A stretch of DNA of 64,000 nt from Paramecium pentaurelia (lineage: Eukaryota; Ciliophora; Oligohymenophorea; Peniculida; Parameciidae). The stretch is taken from contig CAJJDO010000035.1 in assembly GCA_905183005.1 (NCBI GenBank), positions 1-64,000 of the forward strand, in the 5' to 3' direction. Below, in pieces: positions 12,201 to 23,732 of the stretch; the stretch's first letter is position 1, and the number at the start of each line of letters is the position of its first letter. Under the pieces are notes generated by a model that ran no database searches, had not been told where the DNA came from, and was given only the letters and a program-made list of their open reading frames with translations. The translations under genes and the position numbers were made by a program.

Positions 12201-12941
12201 TTTCTAATAAAGATCCAACAACCATTTACAATATTCTTTGTTCTGATTCATCAAGATCCTTATTTTTCTCTATGAAACTTAGCAAAATTTTAAATATGTC
12301 TATGTAAGGATATCCAAATTCTTCAATTTAAGTTAAATGATTTAATCTTAATAGATCAAATACTTTATCTTTAAGTTTTGAAATAATTTCCAAATTATCT
12401 GTAATTGTTAAATTAATATTATTTTATTCACAAAAATCTTTTTATTTTAAAAAATTGATTATTTATTACCAATCAGTATTTTGATTGGTTAGTTATTGAT
12501 AAACTTTTTGATAATTAATATCCTCAAATACTTTAGTTTGATTATCTTCATTAGAGAAGAATTGTTATTCAAGCTTTTTAACATATTCAAATCTATAATA
12601 TGTAATTTTTATACAAAATGGTTCTAAAGTTATCAAGTGTTGCAAAATTAATCTCAAAGCATTTAAACTTCTTAATTTATGTTAATATTAGATGAACTTT
12701 TTTTATTTATGCTTTAACTTAATCATACGTCATGTTTGAAATTTCTATCAATATTATTTTCAGCTTCTCTATTACAAATACTAAGCCATGATGTAATTAA
12801 TGCGAATAGATTCGTGTTCTCCTAATTGAGACAGAGAAGCTAAATAACTATTATCTGAACAGTTTTCTTTGAAATTTTAGATGAGGAATCATCTTTAATC
12901 TAGTTTTGGTTAGTAAATTGTATTGAAACACAAAAATACAT
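12201..12941 (-). CDS. third copy of the GTPase 5' end (contig overlap)
   Basis: Identical to 10971-11711, including the start codon (12939-12941) and the 32-nt intron. It is the end of the third contig and should not be counted as a separate gene. It does give the clean upstream context of the start codon in the contig that continues to the end of the window. Confidence 0.75.
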
Positions 12942-13048
12942 AATATCTAAAAGTTGTTAATTTTTTTCTTCTTTATATTATTTTGTATATATAGATGAAA
13001 GAAAGTCAATTAATTATGAAAAAATGAATTTAATAATTTATTTTAATA

Positions 13049-13807
13049 ATGTAATAAAAAAGGTATGATTCTGTACATAAGAATAAATTGGAACTCAATT
13101 AATAATAGCCACTTCAATTAAAGTACTCCTCATAGCCTAAATAAATACCTAGCGAATTTCAAATTGCATAGATTGGGAAAGATATTGCAGCCACAATCAT
13201 CCCTGCATTTATAGATATGATCAACTAAGAAACTGATGTGTATTATCTATTTGACTCATTTCACTCGATTTTAAATTCAGTTAAAAAAGTGGAAGAGGAT
13301 ATGAATATCACTTAAAAGAATAAACAACATATTCAAGATTGGTGGAAAGTTACAGGATCTAGCCAAAGTTAGACAGGTGTAAGAAATATTCAACCACTTT
13401 CAGAATCTCATATCAAGCACTAATCTCATTTTCTAGATAGTTATAATAGCAGAGGCTCTGCAATTATTGAAAATCTTAAACGTCAAATAGGAGAGTTGAC
13501 AGAAGAACAAAAGTTTAAGCAAAATTATCGTTCAATAGGTTAGGTTGCAATCAAAGTGTTTGATGAATAAGAAGTATATGTTGAAATGTCGAAGTAAGGG
13601 AAAAAATTAATTACAATTTATCAAGTGTAAAATAAATTTCATAAATTTCATATGGGTTTTTGTTTGTACAGTGTTTTTTTAAGAGAATCTTAAGAGAGAG
13701 AGAGAATAATCAATAAAATGTATGTGGCAAAGTGGCACAGAAAAATGGCAACTTTTTAAATCTTGTTACAGAATTTATAAAGTATATAATCAAAAATGAA
13801 GCAGTGA
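13049..13807 (+). CDS. hypothetical protein, 252 aa
   Basis: ATG 13049 to TGA 13805-13807 with no in-frame TGA; TAA/TAG are read as Gln. The product starts MQQKRYDSVHKNKLELNQQQ and contains a helical core with IIPAFIDMINQETDVYYLF, a Trp pair (DWWKV) and a Glu/Lys/Gln segment (LKRQIGELTEEQKFKQ). No family was recognised. The last 40 codons are rich in basic residues and may be an artefact of a missed intron. The gene is divergent from the giant GTPase, with about 108 bp between the start codons, so the two may share an upstream region. Confidence 0.55.
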
Positions 13808-14295
13808 GCAGAATAAAAATAAAAATAAATTTATCATAAGGATAATTTATTAGGCATCTTCAATAATTAGGTGTTAAATTATCTTCCACTGTACCATTAA
13901 TCAATCAAATGAAAGTATTCACATTAGTACTAATCTCTAAGAAATTTAAAATTTGAAATTTGGTTTACTATTTTTGCTATTTTATTTATTAATGTATCAA
14001 ATTTTCTCATTTTATATAAAAAAGAAATTATTTATTCATATTTTAAGGGTCCAAGAATCTAGTATGTTATTGGAATTTGCTACTAAATTAATGCGATTAT
14101 TAATAAATTTATCAACCCAAAAGAATGTAATCCAATTTATGTTTCAAGAACCTACTTTGGTTATTATTTCAACTAGTTAAAATCTAGAGTCATTTTTTGT
14201 GTCAAAAAAACTAGATGAATTTATTAATTAGTTAATGATAAAACTTCAATAGAAGAAATTGAATTTCTTAAATTATATTGATTACAATTTTTCAA

Positions 14296-14573
14296 TCAAT
14301 TTTCATTTCTAATAAATGAATTCCAAAAAGAAAGCTGTTTAATTGAGAAATTTTAAGTATTCCTTATAATCTAAAATAACATTTTTTGAATTTCTGATGA
14401 TAAAAAGGATACTTTCTCTTCATATTCATATTTAATAATCTTAATTTTATAGTCTATAATTAACTATTATTTTAATCAAGTTATTCTATCTAAACCCTGA
14501 AAGGAGAATATTCTTGGTCAGATTTATATTTTATAATTGAAAAATCTATTTTATCTTCTATAGGTGAATCCAT
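14296..14573 (-). CDS. hypothetical ORF, possibly truncated
   Basis: ATG (14571-14573) begins MDSPIEDKIDFSIIKYKSDQ, which looks coding. The frame stays open to TGA 14296-14298, but the later part reads better in a second frame. A 32-nt GT...AG candidate intron would join the two (…YSPFR to LIIDYKIKIIKYEYEEK). A plus-strand code-6 frame (13953-14540), starting with a hydrophobic leader MKFGLLFLLFYLL, overlaps it, but its composition (Phe, Leu, Ile) is what antisense DNA gives here. No family was recognised. It may be a remnant. Confidence 0.35.
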
Positions 14574-15479
14574 TTTTCAAATTTGAGATTTCATTTATTT
14601 TTTCGTCAACATTACTCTACAACATTTAGTCAATATTATGTAATTAATTTAACTAATTTTACTTATCTTCATTCTTGATTTGGAGTTAATATTTTTTCTT
14701 AAAATTAATTAATAAAATTATTTAAATCTAATTAATATTAAAGTTTAATTTATTCAAAAACATCATTCTTTGATTAAAGTTCATAGTTGAGGTCTTAATA
14801 AATAGAACTTAATTTTTAGTTAAGATCAAAATAAAATTTCTCAATTATTTTATTTTAATTAAGAGATTTTTAATTTAATATATGAATTACTTCAGATAAT
14901 TGAAAAGCTCATTAAATTCTGTTAGATAATAATCAATTTACTAATTAAATTAGCGTAACCTAAGCATTAGATCGTCAATTTCAGAATATTTTGCCTAAAT
15001 TGTCGTTCTTAAGATTTTGCTCTTTTTTTCTAAAATAAAAGTATATTCTCCTATAGCTTGTTTATCTTGATTCAAAATGAATATAATTCTCTCCTACAAT
15101 TATAGGGTATAAAATTATCTATGCTACTCTGATCTTAAAAGAAAAACCTGATCGCAAATCTCCTAATTTTGTTTTTCAATTTAGATGCATTCATTTCTAA
15201 ATTTCCTAAGACATCTTCCTTGTTAATTCTCTTGGAGTTGAATTAATAAATTTTTAGTCAGCAGTTCAATTAAATTGGGGAGAAATTAATAGTCTAGTTG
15301 TTTTTATTGCTGCTGAAGGGATAAATTTCTATGTTGTAGAATATATTCTCATATTTTCTTGATATCGTTAAAAATAAAAATAAATAACAATTAAGAATTC
15401 ATTCAATAAGATTGAAATATTTTGGAAAAAAACCAATAGAATCTATTATTATATAGTTAAATATATATCTTGTTAATCA
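14574..15479. other. no clear gene; short ORFs in both directions
   Basis: About 900 bp of A+T-rich DNA. A plus-strand stretch near 15100-15370 stays open for about 85 codons (…LKEKPDRKSPNFVFQF…), but it has no start and no recognisable family. No repeats or RNA genes were seen. It probably belongs with the decayed coiled-coil ORF that follows. Confidence 0.4.
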
Positions 15480-16230
15480 AGCAATATAATTTCTATTACA
15501 AAAAAGTTGCTAACAATGAAAAGAATAATTTAATCCAAGAATAGACTAAATTTTAGATTAATCTTAAAGTGAAATTTAATTGCTGAAGCAATAAATATAA
15601 AAAAAATAATTATAAGCAAAAGAATAATTACAGAAGTTAGAATGTTAAATGAATGAGGCATTAACTTAATAAAGAGGGAAATTATATCAATTGGAAAGCG
15701 AGAATCGTTCTTTTAAGACTTTTAATGAAGAGTAAAATCGTGTGATTGAGACTTTGTCGAAATAAAAAATAAATTGATGGAATGAATGATGATTTTAAAT
15801 ATCAATAATAATTAGACGAAAAATTATTTAAAAAAATCATTCTTAGAAAAATAATTGTCAGAAATTAATTAAATTTTAATAATTTATTAATTGAAAATAA
15901 GACTCTTATAAGAACTTGAAAATAGAGATAACAGGTTCAGAATTTAAATTTAAACTAGATAAGTTAATTTAGGAATTAGTTAAGAAATAATAATTAATTA
16001 ATGAATTAGAATAAAGAATTAGAGAAATTGAGTCAAACCAATAGATTGATATAGTTTATTTGAAGAAAAAATAACTTATTATTAAAAATGAAGTTGAAAC
16101 TTGGAAAAAGAAATTTATAGTTTTAAATAAAAGATTATCATAACACTTAAGAAGATTTAATGTTGGTTCAAGCTGAGGTTGATGCATTTAAGTAAAGAGG
16201 AAATGCAACAGTAGTTAAAGTAATTATTTT
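15480..16230 (+). pseudogene. decayed coiled-coil gene
   Basis: Coiled-coil protein segments appear in different frames in the expected order: an ECQMNEALTQQRGKLYQLES-type segment ending at an in-frame TGA near 15775; then a short Leu/Lys/Gln segment; then ELVKKQQLINELEQRIREIE; then, after another shift near 16150, EDLMLVQAEVDAFKQRG. At least three frame changes are needed, and I found no GT...AG intron pairs that would make them. This fits a pseudogene left after gene or genome duplication, which is common in Paramecium. Sequencing errors remain possible. Confidence 0.5.
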
Positions 16231-16829
16231 TTTTTCTTAATCTAAAAGTTATGAGATTCCTAAAGCAAATTTATTTAAGGAGAATATTTTAAATACTAAA
16301 TAAAGTTAAGTCAGCTAATCCAGTCAACTTATTGTTAGACCTTTAAAGGAAGTTAATATTTGAAAACACATATTCTTATTAAGTTGATTAAATTAACTCT
16401 AATTTAATTTCTTCAAGGGATTAGTAAACTAATTAAAATAATTTCATATCTTTGTGATAAAAATAATTTTTTATCTCCTCATTTTTATCTTGATACTTTG
16501 CCAATCATTAATATTATTTTCATCATTTCTAGCATTATTTATTATTGTACTATTTTGAATTTTTTAGTTAAATTCTACAGTTTTTTTAAAGGGCTTAATT
16601 TAGAATTATTTTTTAAATAAATATCTTTTTATAAAGAAACATTTACTTTTGTGAAAAACAATATTACTTCACAGAATTCTGATCACAGAAATAGTGATTA
16701 AGTATTTTCAATAATAAATTTTAAGCTAGCGGGTCATGATGAATTATAAGCAGCCTAATAAAACCAATATCATAATATATATATCGATTAATTCACAAAT
16801 TTCCCAATTAGAAAAAAAAAACTGAGTTG
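16231..16829. other. no clear gene
   Basis: A+T-rich DNA with only short open stretches. A plus-strand frame around 16680-16815 reads HRNSDQVFSIINFKLAG…, then stops at TGA. It may be part of the ORF that follows, but no splice pair was found. Confidence 0.35.
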
Positions 16830-17091
16830 AAGGCTAAAAGTAGCCAAATCAATTAAGGAAAATCTTAAATCCTTCATAATCATTATTTTACTTTCAGTTA
16901 ATACAAACACTCTGCTAGATTGAAGATATCTGTCAAAGAAAAATAATTTTCATTTTCTAATTTCTGGTTATTATAAATCCTAAACATAATAGTTAGTAGC
17001 TAATAAACATAAATGCTATCCCTCTTATTAAGAATATCATCAAATGATACTTCATTTAATAATTGGAGTTAGATGTTGAATATATCAATTT

Positions 17092-17823
17092 ATGACAAGA
17101 GTTTCAATATTAAAAATAATTGACTCAATCTTCAAAAATATTAATAAGAAGAGGCCAATAAAGATAACCACAATGGTAAAAATCAATTATAAAACCTACA
17201 CAAGATCATTAATAAAAAACTATTTAAAACAGATTCCCACAGTGGGAGTCAATAATTCAGTTATTATAATAGTTAATGATATTTACACCTACTATAAATG
17301 TAATAATTATTCTCACTTCATGAAAATCTCTCATTCTTCAAGTTAAAACTAGAAAGAAAGCATTTCAAAAAGCATAAATTTTCAAAACCTTGTGGTTAAA
17401 CCTTTTTATAATCATTATTATAAAGTTTTATATATTGTCTCTAGTTAGTCAGAACAATAAAATGAAGGAATATAAATAAGTATTCCATTTAAAGCTTTCT
17501 ATAATTTGATGCCCATAATTCTGTCTATTGAATTTAAAATGTGTATAAAATAAATATTAATTATAATTAATATGGAAACATTAATTGAGAAAAAAAATTG
17601 CTTACAACCATACCAAGAATTGATCATTTGCATAAAATAAGCAGCATCATTATCTAATCCCAATAAAAGACCATCATATACATCTATCTGTTAAGTAATA
17701 GAAAAAATAAACTTAGCAATCATTTTAGAAATTAGGTTAGTGTGTTGTGAAAGAGGAGAAATGATTTTTTAGAAATATATATATCAAAATAATATTTCAA
17801 TATTGCTATTGTTAATACTTTGA
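17092..17823 (+). CDS. hypothetical ORF, 243 aa, possible kinase-like C-terminus
   Basis: ATG 17092 to TGA 17821-17823 is open in code 6. The product starts MTRVSILKIIDSIFKN and is rich in Ile, Asn and Lys. Near the C-terminus it has NPNKRPSYTSICQVIEKI, which resembles the end of a protein-kinase C-lobe (a conserved Arg in a P..RPS motif). No glycine loop, HRD or DFG was seen, so a functional kinase cannot be claimed. An open frame upstream (about 16830-17115, …RISSNDTSFNNWSQ…) may be an earlier exon or a frameshifted part. The 3' end overlaps the convergent gene at 17797 by about 27 bp. Confidence 0.35.
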
Positions 17824-19481
17824 TCTTTTGGAATTTTATTTTTTATTTTAAGATAACACCATCTAATCAGCACTTTCTTTTTACAATTCTTCTTTAGTAT
17901 GTCTTGATTCTGCCAGAGTTTTTCTTTTCTCAACTAAAATGTAATAAATGGTATTTACCTTCTGTTAATATAATGTCTAAATCAAATTAATGATCAGATT
18001 ATGATTTTAATTCTGTATGTTACTTAGTACCAGATATTTCACTCTTATCATCATCAAACTTAACTGTTCCTTTCTTTTGTTTCTTTTGATCCTATTTAGG
18101 AACATACTAATTTGAAACTAATAAAATATTGTCTATTATTTTTTCTAATTATTCTATTTTTGGTAAAAGCGTTGTCTCATCATCATCTTCATTAATAATT
18201 TCAACACCTATTTATTCTTGAATCCTCATATATTATTATTAAATTTATGCAATTTGCTTTTTATTTTAATCAATTCCTCTCGATATTCTTTCGATCTTAG
18301 AATCTTCTAAATTTACCTATTCTTTGATAGGAGCTTTTGCCATTTATTTAAACTTTTGTAAATATTATTAGATTTTCTCGTTCTTTTATTCAGTTTGTTC
18401 AATCTATAAATAAAATAATATTATTACTTCTTAATTGATCTCATTGATTTCTTTATAGATTTCATCAATCCAGATTTCTTAATTATAATATTATTTCAGT
18501 ATTGCATCAACATTGTTGAATCCAGTTTCCAAATAAAGTTTATTAAATTAAGCCTCATATTCTAGAACTTATTAAGCAACATCCTTCTATTCTTATTATG
18601 ATTCACTTCTTTCTTTTAATATTGGTTTTGACTAATCGCCTTATTCTGTTAGGTAGGGTCCTTGAACTTAAGATTTTTAATCAGATGCCATGCTTTATTA
18701 TTCTTATTAATCATCCTTCTATGGTTTAAATAATGCCTCGTATTCTTGCTGGAATTTATTTTGTTCTTTATCAGCTAATTCCTTAATTAACTTGAGTTAG
18801 TCTTAAAGAAATTTTTGCTATAAATTATATTTTTGAGTTACCTCCTCTTTTAGCAATTCGTTTTATCTTATACAATTTTAATATTCTCTTTGTTTAAAAA
18901 TAGCATCTTTTTCTATTCCTTTAAATACTGTTGAATAAATGACTCTCTCCCTTCTGCTAAGATTCAATTATTCTTTTTCTGCTTCAACTTCTGCTAATTA
19001 CTCATTGTGTTTTATATGAATCTATTACAGTTTCAATTCTGCATCTCGAACTGCCTATCAATTTAAATATTAATTTTACTTTCTACACTTAAGTCAACTC
19101 GCTACCAGAATTTGTATTTTCTATTTTTGAGATGTCTTTTGCACTTACTTTCATTGCATTTACTAAATTCTCTAAGTCTTACTAAAAAATCAAGGTATAT
19201 TATACTTTTTTTTTAGTTTCTATCTCTATTTTTTAAGCTATCAATGCACATTCTTCCTAAGCCTTAATTACACTTAAAGCTATTTGAGTATCTACAACTG
19301 TATTTTTTTATTTTTAATTGATCAATTAATCTGTGTATTCAGAATTGTCTATTTTCATTTATGAAATGAGAGATCTAGTTGAAGAATAAGAATACCTATT
19401 TTGAGTTGTAATTTATTGAAAATCTGATTTTGCTTTTTGAATGGATGTGTTTAGAGTTGAAATCGTTTAGCTTTGATTCAT
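17797..19481 (-). CDS. coiled-coil protein, about 525 aa
   Basis: Minus-strand ATG (19479-19481) begins MNQSQTISTLNTSIQKAKSD; TGA is at 17797-17799. Four introns of 24-25 nt are visible, all starting GTA and ending TAG (for example GTATAATATACC...TTTTAG and GTAAATACC...TTTTAG). Splicing gives a continuous protein with long heptad-rich segments (KIERISRGIDQNKKQIAQIQ, IEQLEKIIDNILL) and an acidic stretch INEDDDE. It resembles axonemal or basal-body coiled-coil proteins in general organisation, but I cannot assign a family. It is divergent from the SF-assemblin gene, 82 bp away. Confidence 0.7.
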
Positions 19482-19563
19482 TTAATTATTATATATTATT
19501 AACATTTTATAGGGGTAATACAATACTTAATAAATCGTAAATAAAATTAATTAAAAATATCAT

Positions 19564-20455
19564 ATGCTTCTTTCGACATCAAAATTAACGACATCCAAAC
19601 TTAATAAATCCTAACTATCAAGTCCTTAAAGATCAACCATTAACTATTTGAGTTAAGATCTCGATTCCCCATCTAGATAGAGAATTAAATTACTCTCAGA
19701 TAAATGGAATCATATTCAAAATGGAATTGATAAAGATAAACTAGAAAAAAGAGAAGTATTGGAAGAAAGAATTAAAATTATAGAAGACGTACTTGCATCC
19801 GAAAAACCTAAAGATGAATAAAGATTCAAAGTCATTAAGGATTCAGTCTTGAAACTATAAGATTAAGCACATAATCAAAAATCAGAGAGAGAAGTATATG
19901 ATTGAAACCATATTCTTTAGGCATTTGATGACAAGAAGGAGAAAGATTTTAGAACATTATCAGATAACATTGCACTATCTTTTGAATAAGAAAGAAATAT
20001 TAGAGGACAAGGAGAAACCAAGTTATAAAAACAAATTGATGAACGTTTTGCATAGATAACTTTAACAATAACTAGAAATACACATCAATATGAAGATAGA
20101 AGCCAGGCTAAAATTTCAGAAGTTCTTTAATAAATTTAGGTTGTTAAAAATTAATTAGATTAAGAAAGAAGATCAAGGTATTTAATATGCATATGAAAAT
20201 AGAGAAGAATCAGCAGAATCATTATCTGAATAAATTGATAGTGAAATTAACAAATTCTCAGATTAATTGCTTGTTGAAAAGAAAGTAAGAGAGGAGACTT
20301 AAGGAAAAATATTCAGAATGATTGAAGATGTACATGGCAAATTACAATAAGATATCAATTTTGAAAGAAGGGAAAGAGAAGCAACTACTGAAGCATTATT
20401 AAAATTATTAGAGGATGCATGCATAAAAATAGATAAGAATTTCAGATCATTTTGA
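19564..20455 (+). CDS. SF-assemblin / beta-giardin family protein
   Basis: ATG 19564, TGA 20453-20455, two introns (19894-19920, 27 nt; 20178-20202, 25 nt), giving about 279 aa. It has a Ser/Thr/Lys-rich non-helical head (STSKLTTSKLNKSQLSSPQR) and a single long coiled coil (LSDKWNHIQNGIDKDKLEKR…), and it ends LLKLLEDACIKIDK, the characteristic SF-assemblin C-terminus. Family members form striated microtubule-associated fibres at basal bodies; in Paramecium they would belong to the kinetodesmal or striated rootlets. The length matches the family norm (about 280). Both introns are needed to keep the frame, which supports the model strongly. Confidence 0.85.
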
Positions 20456-20521
20456 TATATAAATAAATTATAAATTGGAATCTGCATATAATTTCCAAAA
20501 AAATTAGAATACAATAATGAA

Positions 20522-21456
20522 TCAACTACTAATCATTCTTTAAATTTTGTTATGTTAAAGTTACGATTGTTAATACTACTTCTCTAATAGTTGATTTTGG
20601 GATGCAAAAGAAATAACAGTTTTTTTATTAATAATTTTATGAAATGGAATTCTTGATTTTGCAATATTTTATGGTTGATTTAATAAGGAATTGATAGAGT
20701 TATTAATTGTTTTATTTAGATTTGTTTAAGATGTATTAGTATTATGAAATTTTAATTCTTTTTTATAAAAATAGTTTCTGCCTACTGTCTTAGGAGCTAT
20801 TCTTGATTATAAATTTCTTTCTTTTTGTTCTTATTATATAATAAATTATTGATTTTAATTTGTATTTTATGTTGTTTCATCATTTTAAACTCTATTAAGA
20901 CCATACATCATTTTCAATGCTATTTTCTCTTAAATAATAAATATTATTTTACTTCAAAGTACTCTTTGGAAGTTTAAAAATTAGACAATTTAGATCTGTT
21001 TCTGTTAGGATAACATTGGACAAAAAAGCCAACATTTGTTTTCTCCTATTTAATATTATAAGTTTGAGTTTCTTCTTGTTTTGTAGTGATCAAAGAATTA
21101 TCTTTCGGTTTAGGTGATCTAAGCTATTTAAATAATTATGTTCTGCTTTTGGATTCTTAGTGGATTGATGCAGATTTCATGATTTTTTCATCAAGTGGAA
21201 ATTATGTTTGTTTAATGATTTCTTATGAAAACCTTCTCCCAGATTGCATTTGAATAATTTATCTATTGGAACTTATTATCTTGTCTGTTTGATGTTCTGA
21301 GACGGATTTGCCTAATTTCAATGAGGATATTCTTTAAAGTTCTTAATGTATGCTACCTCCATATTTATACCATGGACCCAAATTTTCCATATCATTAAAA
21401 GTGAAAGAATCTTGAGTATTTAAGATTAGATGTACCATCTCTACTTAAACATTCAT
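20522..21456 (-). CDS. hypothetical protein
   Basis: Minus-strand ATG (21454-21456) to TGA (20522-20524). The N-terminal half reads …LNTQDSFTFNDMENLGPWYK and continues in one frame to about 20940. The C-terminal half (ALKMMYGLNRVQNDETTQN…) is in another frame and is equally coding-like. A GT...AG intron near 20920-20960 is expected, but I could not place it without breaking a frame, so there may be a frameshift. The product is rich in Ser, Asn, Gln and Lys with no recognised domain. It is convergent with SF-assemblin (66 bp between the stops) and divergent from the MORN gene (48 bp between the starts). Confidence 0.55.
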
Positions 21457-21504
21457 AAATCTCAGCTTCTTTACTTTCTTTAGACTTTAACATAAATTAA
21501 TTAA

Positions 21505-22224
21505 ATGGGTAATATTGTTTCGTCTAACAGTAACAATTCAAATATCGAATAGCCAAATAGAAGGAAACCAAGAATATTTGGGGAAAAAGAAAACAATGAA
21601 CCAAGAAGCTTAATCAAATTTAAATAAGAAGATTAATCTGATGCTGAATCAGAAATAGTTCCAATTCAAATTCCTGAGATCTCACATGAAATGACTCCAT
21701 AAAAATAAGAAGATATTTATAAAGTGATAATTCCTTCTCCAAGAAGTGATTTAGGATCAGAGATTGAATAATTATGGAATAAAGCAGTTCAAGAGTAATC
21801 TTGTTAATTGGCAAAAAAAATTATAACTACTTATTTGGAAGATGGAACAATGTATAATGGAGAATGGTTCAAAGGTACAATGCACGGTAATGGAACATTA
21901 AGTAGAGAAGGACTTTTACTATATGAGGGTGAATGGAAACTTGGAAAAAAGAGTGGAAATGGAGTTGAATATTACACAAGAAGAACTTATGATAAAATTA
22001 TACCAGCATGTTAGATATCTGATAAACAATACTGGAAGGTTTATAATGGTACATTTGAAGATGATAAAATTCATGGGGAAGGTATTTTGGAATTAATTAA
22101 TGGTTCTTGTGTTTTTGGAGAATTTGCAAATGGATAATTACATGGATAGTTGACATATGAATGCATAATAAGTAAATAAATAGTAAAGGGAATTTGGAAT
22201 TAAGGATAGTATTTTAAATTATGA
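21505..22224 (+). CDS. MORN-repeat protein, 239 aa
   Basis: ATG 21505 to TGA 22222-22224 with no intron. The N-terminus MGNIVSSN has Gly at position 2 and small residues after it, a plausible N-myristoylation signal. An acidic, disordered N-terminal half is followed by MORN units: YLEDGTMYNGEWFKGTMHGN, YEGEWKLGKKSGNGVEYY, YNGTFEDDKIHGEGILEL and CVFGEFANGQLHGQ. MORN repeats bind membranes or act as scaffolds at cortical structures in protists, so a cortical or membrane-associated role is inferred. The stop overlaps the start of the following DnaJ frame. Confidence 0.85.
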
Positions 22225-23055
22225 TTAAAATTTATATTAAAAGTCTCTACAGATTCTCATCATAAACCAAGTGTCTTTATAAAATATTGAATGTTTCAAC
22301 TGATGCTTCTTAGGAAGATATTAAAGCATCCTTCTTTGAATTGGCTAAAAAATATCATCCAGATTCAAATCCAGAAACTTCAATTGATCCAGAGAAATTC
22401 AGAGAAATCTAATCAGCTTATTCAACATTGTCCAATCCAGAAAAAAGGAAATATTATGATTAAGAAAATGGTATTTATTATTATTATCATCTTAAGGGAT
22501 AATTGGACAATCGTTTTAAGGGAATCCTACTTTTGGAGAGTAAGAAGATGTATACTAAAAATGGGCAAGAGTGAATAGAGAACATATAAAATAAAATGAA
22601 GGTTTGAAACAAAAATCTTACTATTATAGCCGAATATTCAGATTATTTTGAAAAATAGTATTTCAGAAATCCTGACTACTTTAAACACAAGGTAGATGAG
22701 GACAGTCCTTGGAACATGTCTTACAATCTATACAAAAAGCATTATGAAATTAAAAAATAAAAGTCAGAGTATGTTCTACATGTTCCTACATAAACCACAT
22801 CTTATTGGGAAAAAAAATCAGATTTTTAGGAGTAATTATAATTTTTAATTTATAAGGAGAACTATAGAGTAAAAAGTTGAAGATTTAAAAAAAGGTAAAT
22901 CATTATTCATTGGTTTATTTGTAACCATGATCATAGGAGGAATCTATTATGTCTATTAAGATTAAAATTAAAATAAATAAAGAGTATCTTAAACAAGTAA
23001 AGTAAAAGAGGGATCAGGATATAAAGTAAAAGCTCTTCCTTTGAATATTGCTTGA
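22221..23055 (+). CDS. DnaJ-domain protein with C-terminal membrane segment
   Basis: ATG 22221, TGA 23053-23055. The J domain is near residues 18-80: LYKILNVSTDASQEDIKASF, then the catalytic KKYHPDSNP (HPD present), AYSTLSNPEKRKYYD. Three introns (26, 28 and 25 nt) were placed; without them the frame closes at TGA. The C-terminal part has a hydrophobic segment SLFIGLFVTMIIGGIYYVY followed by a basic tail, so it is a membrane-anchored J protein. The N-terminus (MIKIYIKSLYRFSSQTK) is basic and hydroxylated and could be a mitochondrial presequence, which would fit an inner-membrane Hsp70 cochaperone. It works by stimulating an Hsp70 ATPase. Confidence 0.8.
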
Positions 23056-23128
23056 GAAATTATATATATAAATATCTTTTATACTTAATTTATATATAAA
23101 ATTACATTTATAAAATATAATTTTCAGA

Positions 23129-23686
23129 ATGGAAAAATAGATTGTAATTGCTTAATAGAGGGCTGTTCAAATCAAAGGAGATAGATATGGTGTTGAATTT
23201 TCATATGAAATTAATGGTAAGGTTGCTAAATAGAAGACTGGTTTTGGTTTTAAAACTGTAGGAGATTTAATGAGTATTATTCTCAAAAATGAGATTGCAT
23301 AAAATCTATGTCCATTCAATTCATAAAATGATTTATTAGGGTATGATATGTTGCTTGCTGAAGTGAAACATATATCTATTAAACCAGTGGATGAATGTAT
23401 TTAATAATATTAAGTTAGAGGATATGATATTTGTACATTTTATTGTTAATAACACTACTTAATCTTTCCTTTTTAATAAAAAATAAATAACTATTAAGAA
23501 TGTACTAATAAATTTTAATTTTAGGCTATTTCTGAATATAACAAAGATAAAGAGGGTGTACTTAAAATAGATAATTACACATTATTTGAAATCATGGGAA
23601 AATAGATTAATGAAGGAAATATCAATAAGTACTTATTTGAAATGATAAGTGGAGAACAAGGATATATCAAATAACTTGTTTAATGA
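23129..23686 (+). CDS. hypothetical protein
   Basis: ATG 23129 to TGA 23684-23686, open throughout in code 6. The N-terminal part is convincingly coding (VQIKGDRYGVEFSYEINGKV). The middle, 23400-23525, is less so and probably contains one or two short introns: a GTACTA...TTTTAG pair of 23 nt ends just before GCTATTTCTGAATATAAC, and an 18-nt pair lies further upstream. The C-terminus reads DNYTLFEIMGKQINEGNINK. No family was recognised. It is separated from the DnaJ gene by 73 bp. Confidence 0.6.
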
Positions 23687-23732
23687 AAATTTTTTATGTT
23701 TGCATAATTAATTAAATTAAAAATAACAGACA

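Noticed and set aside
9854..13429. Tandem segmental duplication of the GTPase 5' end
   Set aside because: The copies show no differences where compared and abut single Ns at both joints, which is the signature of unmerged contig ends.
17092..17823. Functional protein kinase
   Set aside because: Only a C-lobe-like NPNKRPSY motif is visible; the nucleotide-binding and catalytic loops are absent.
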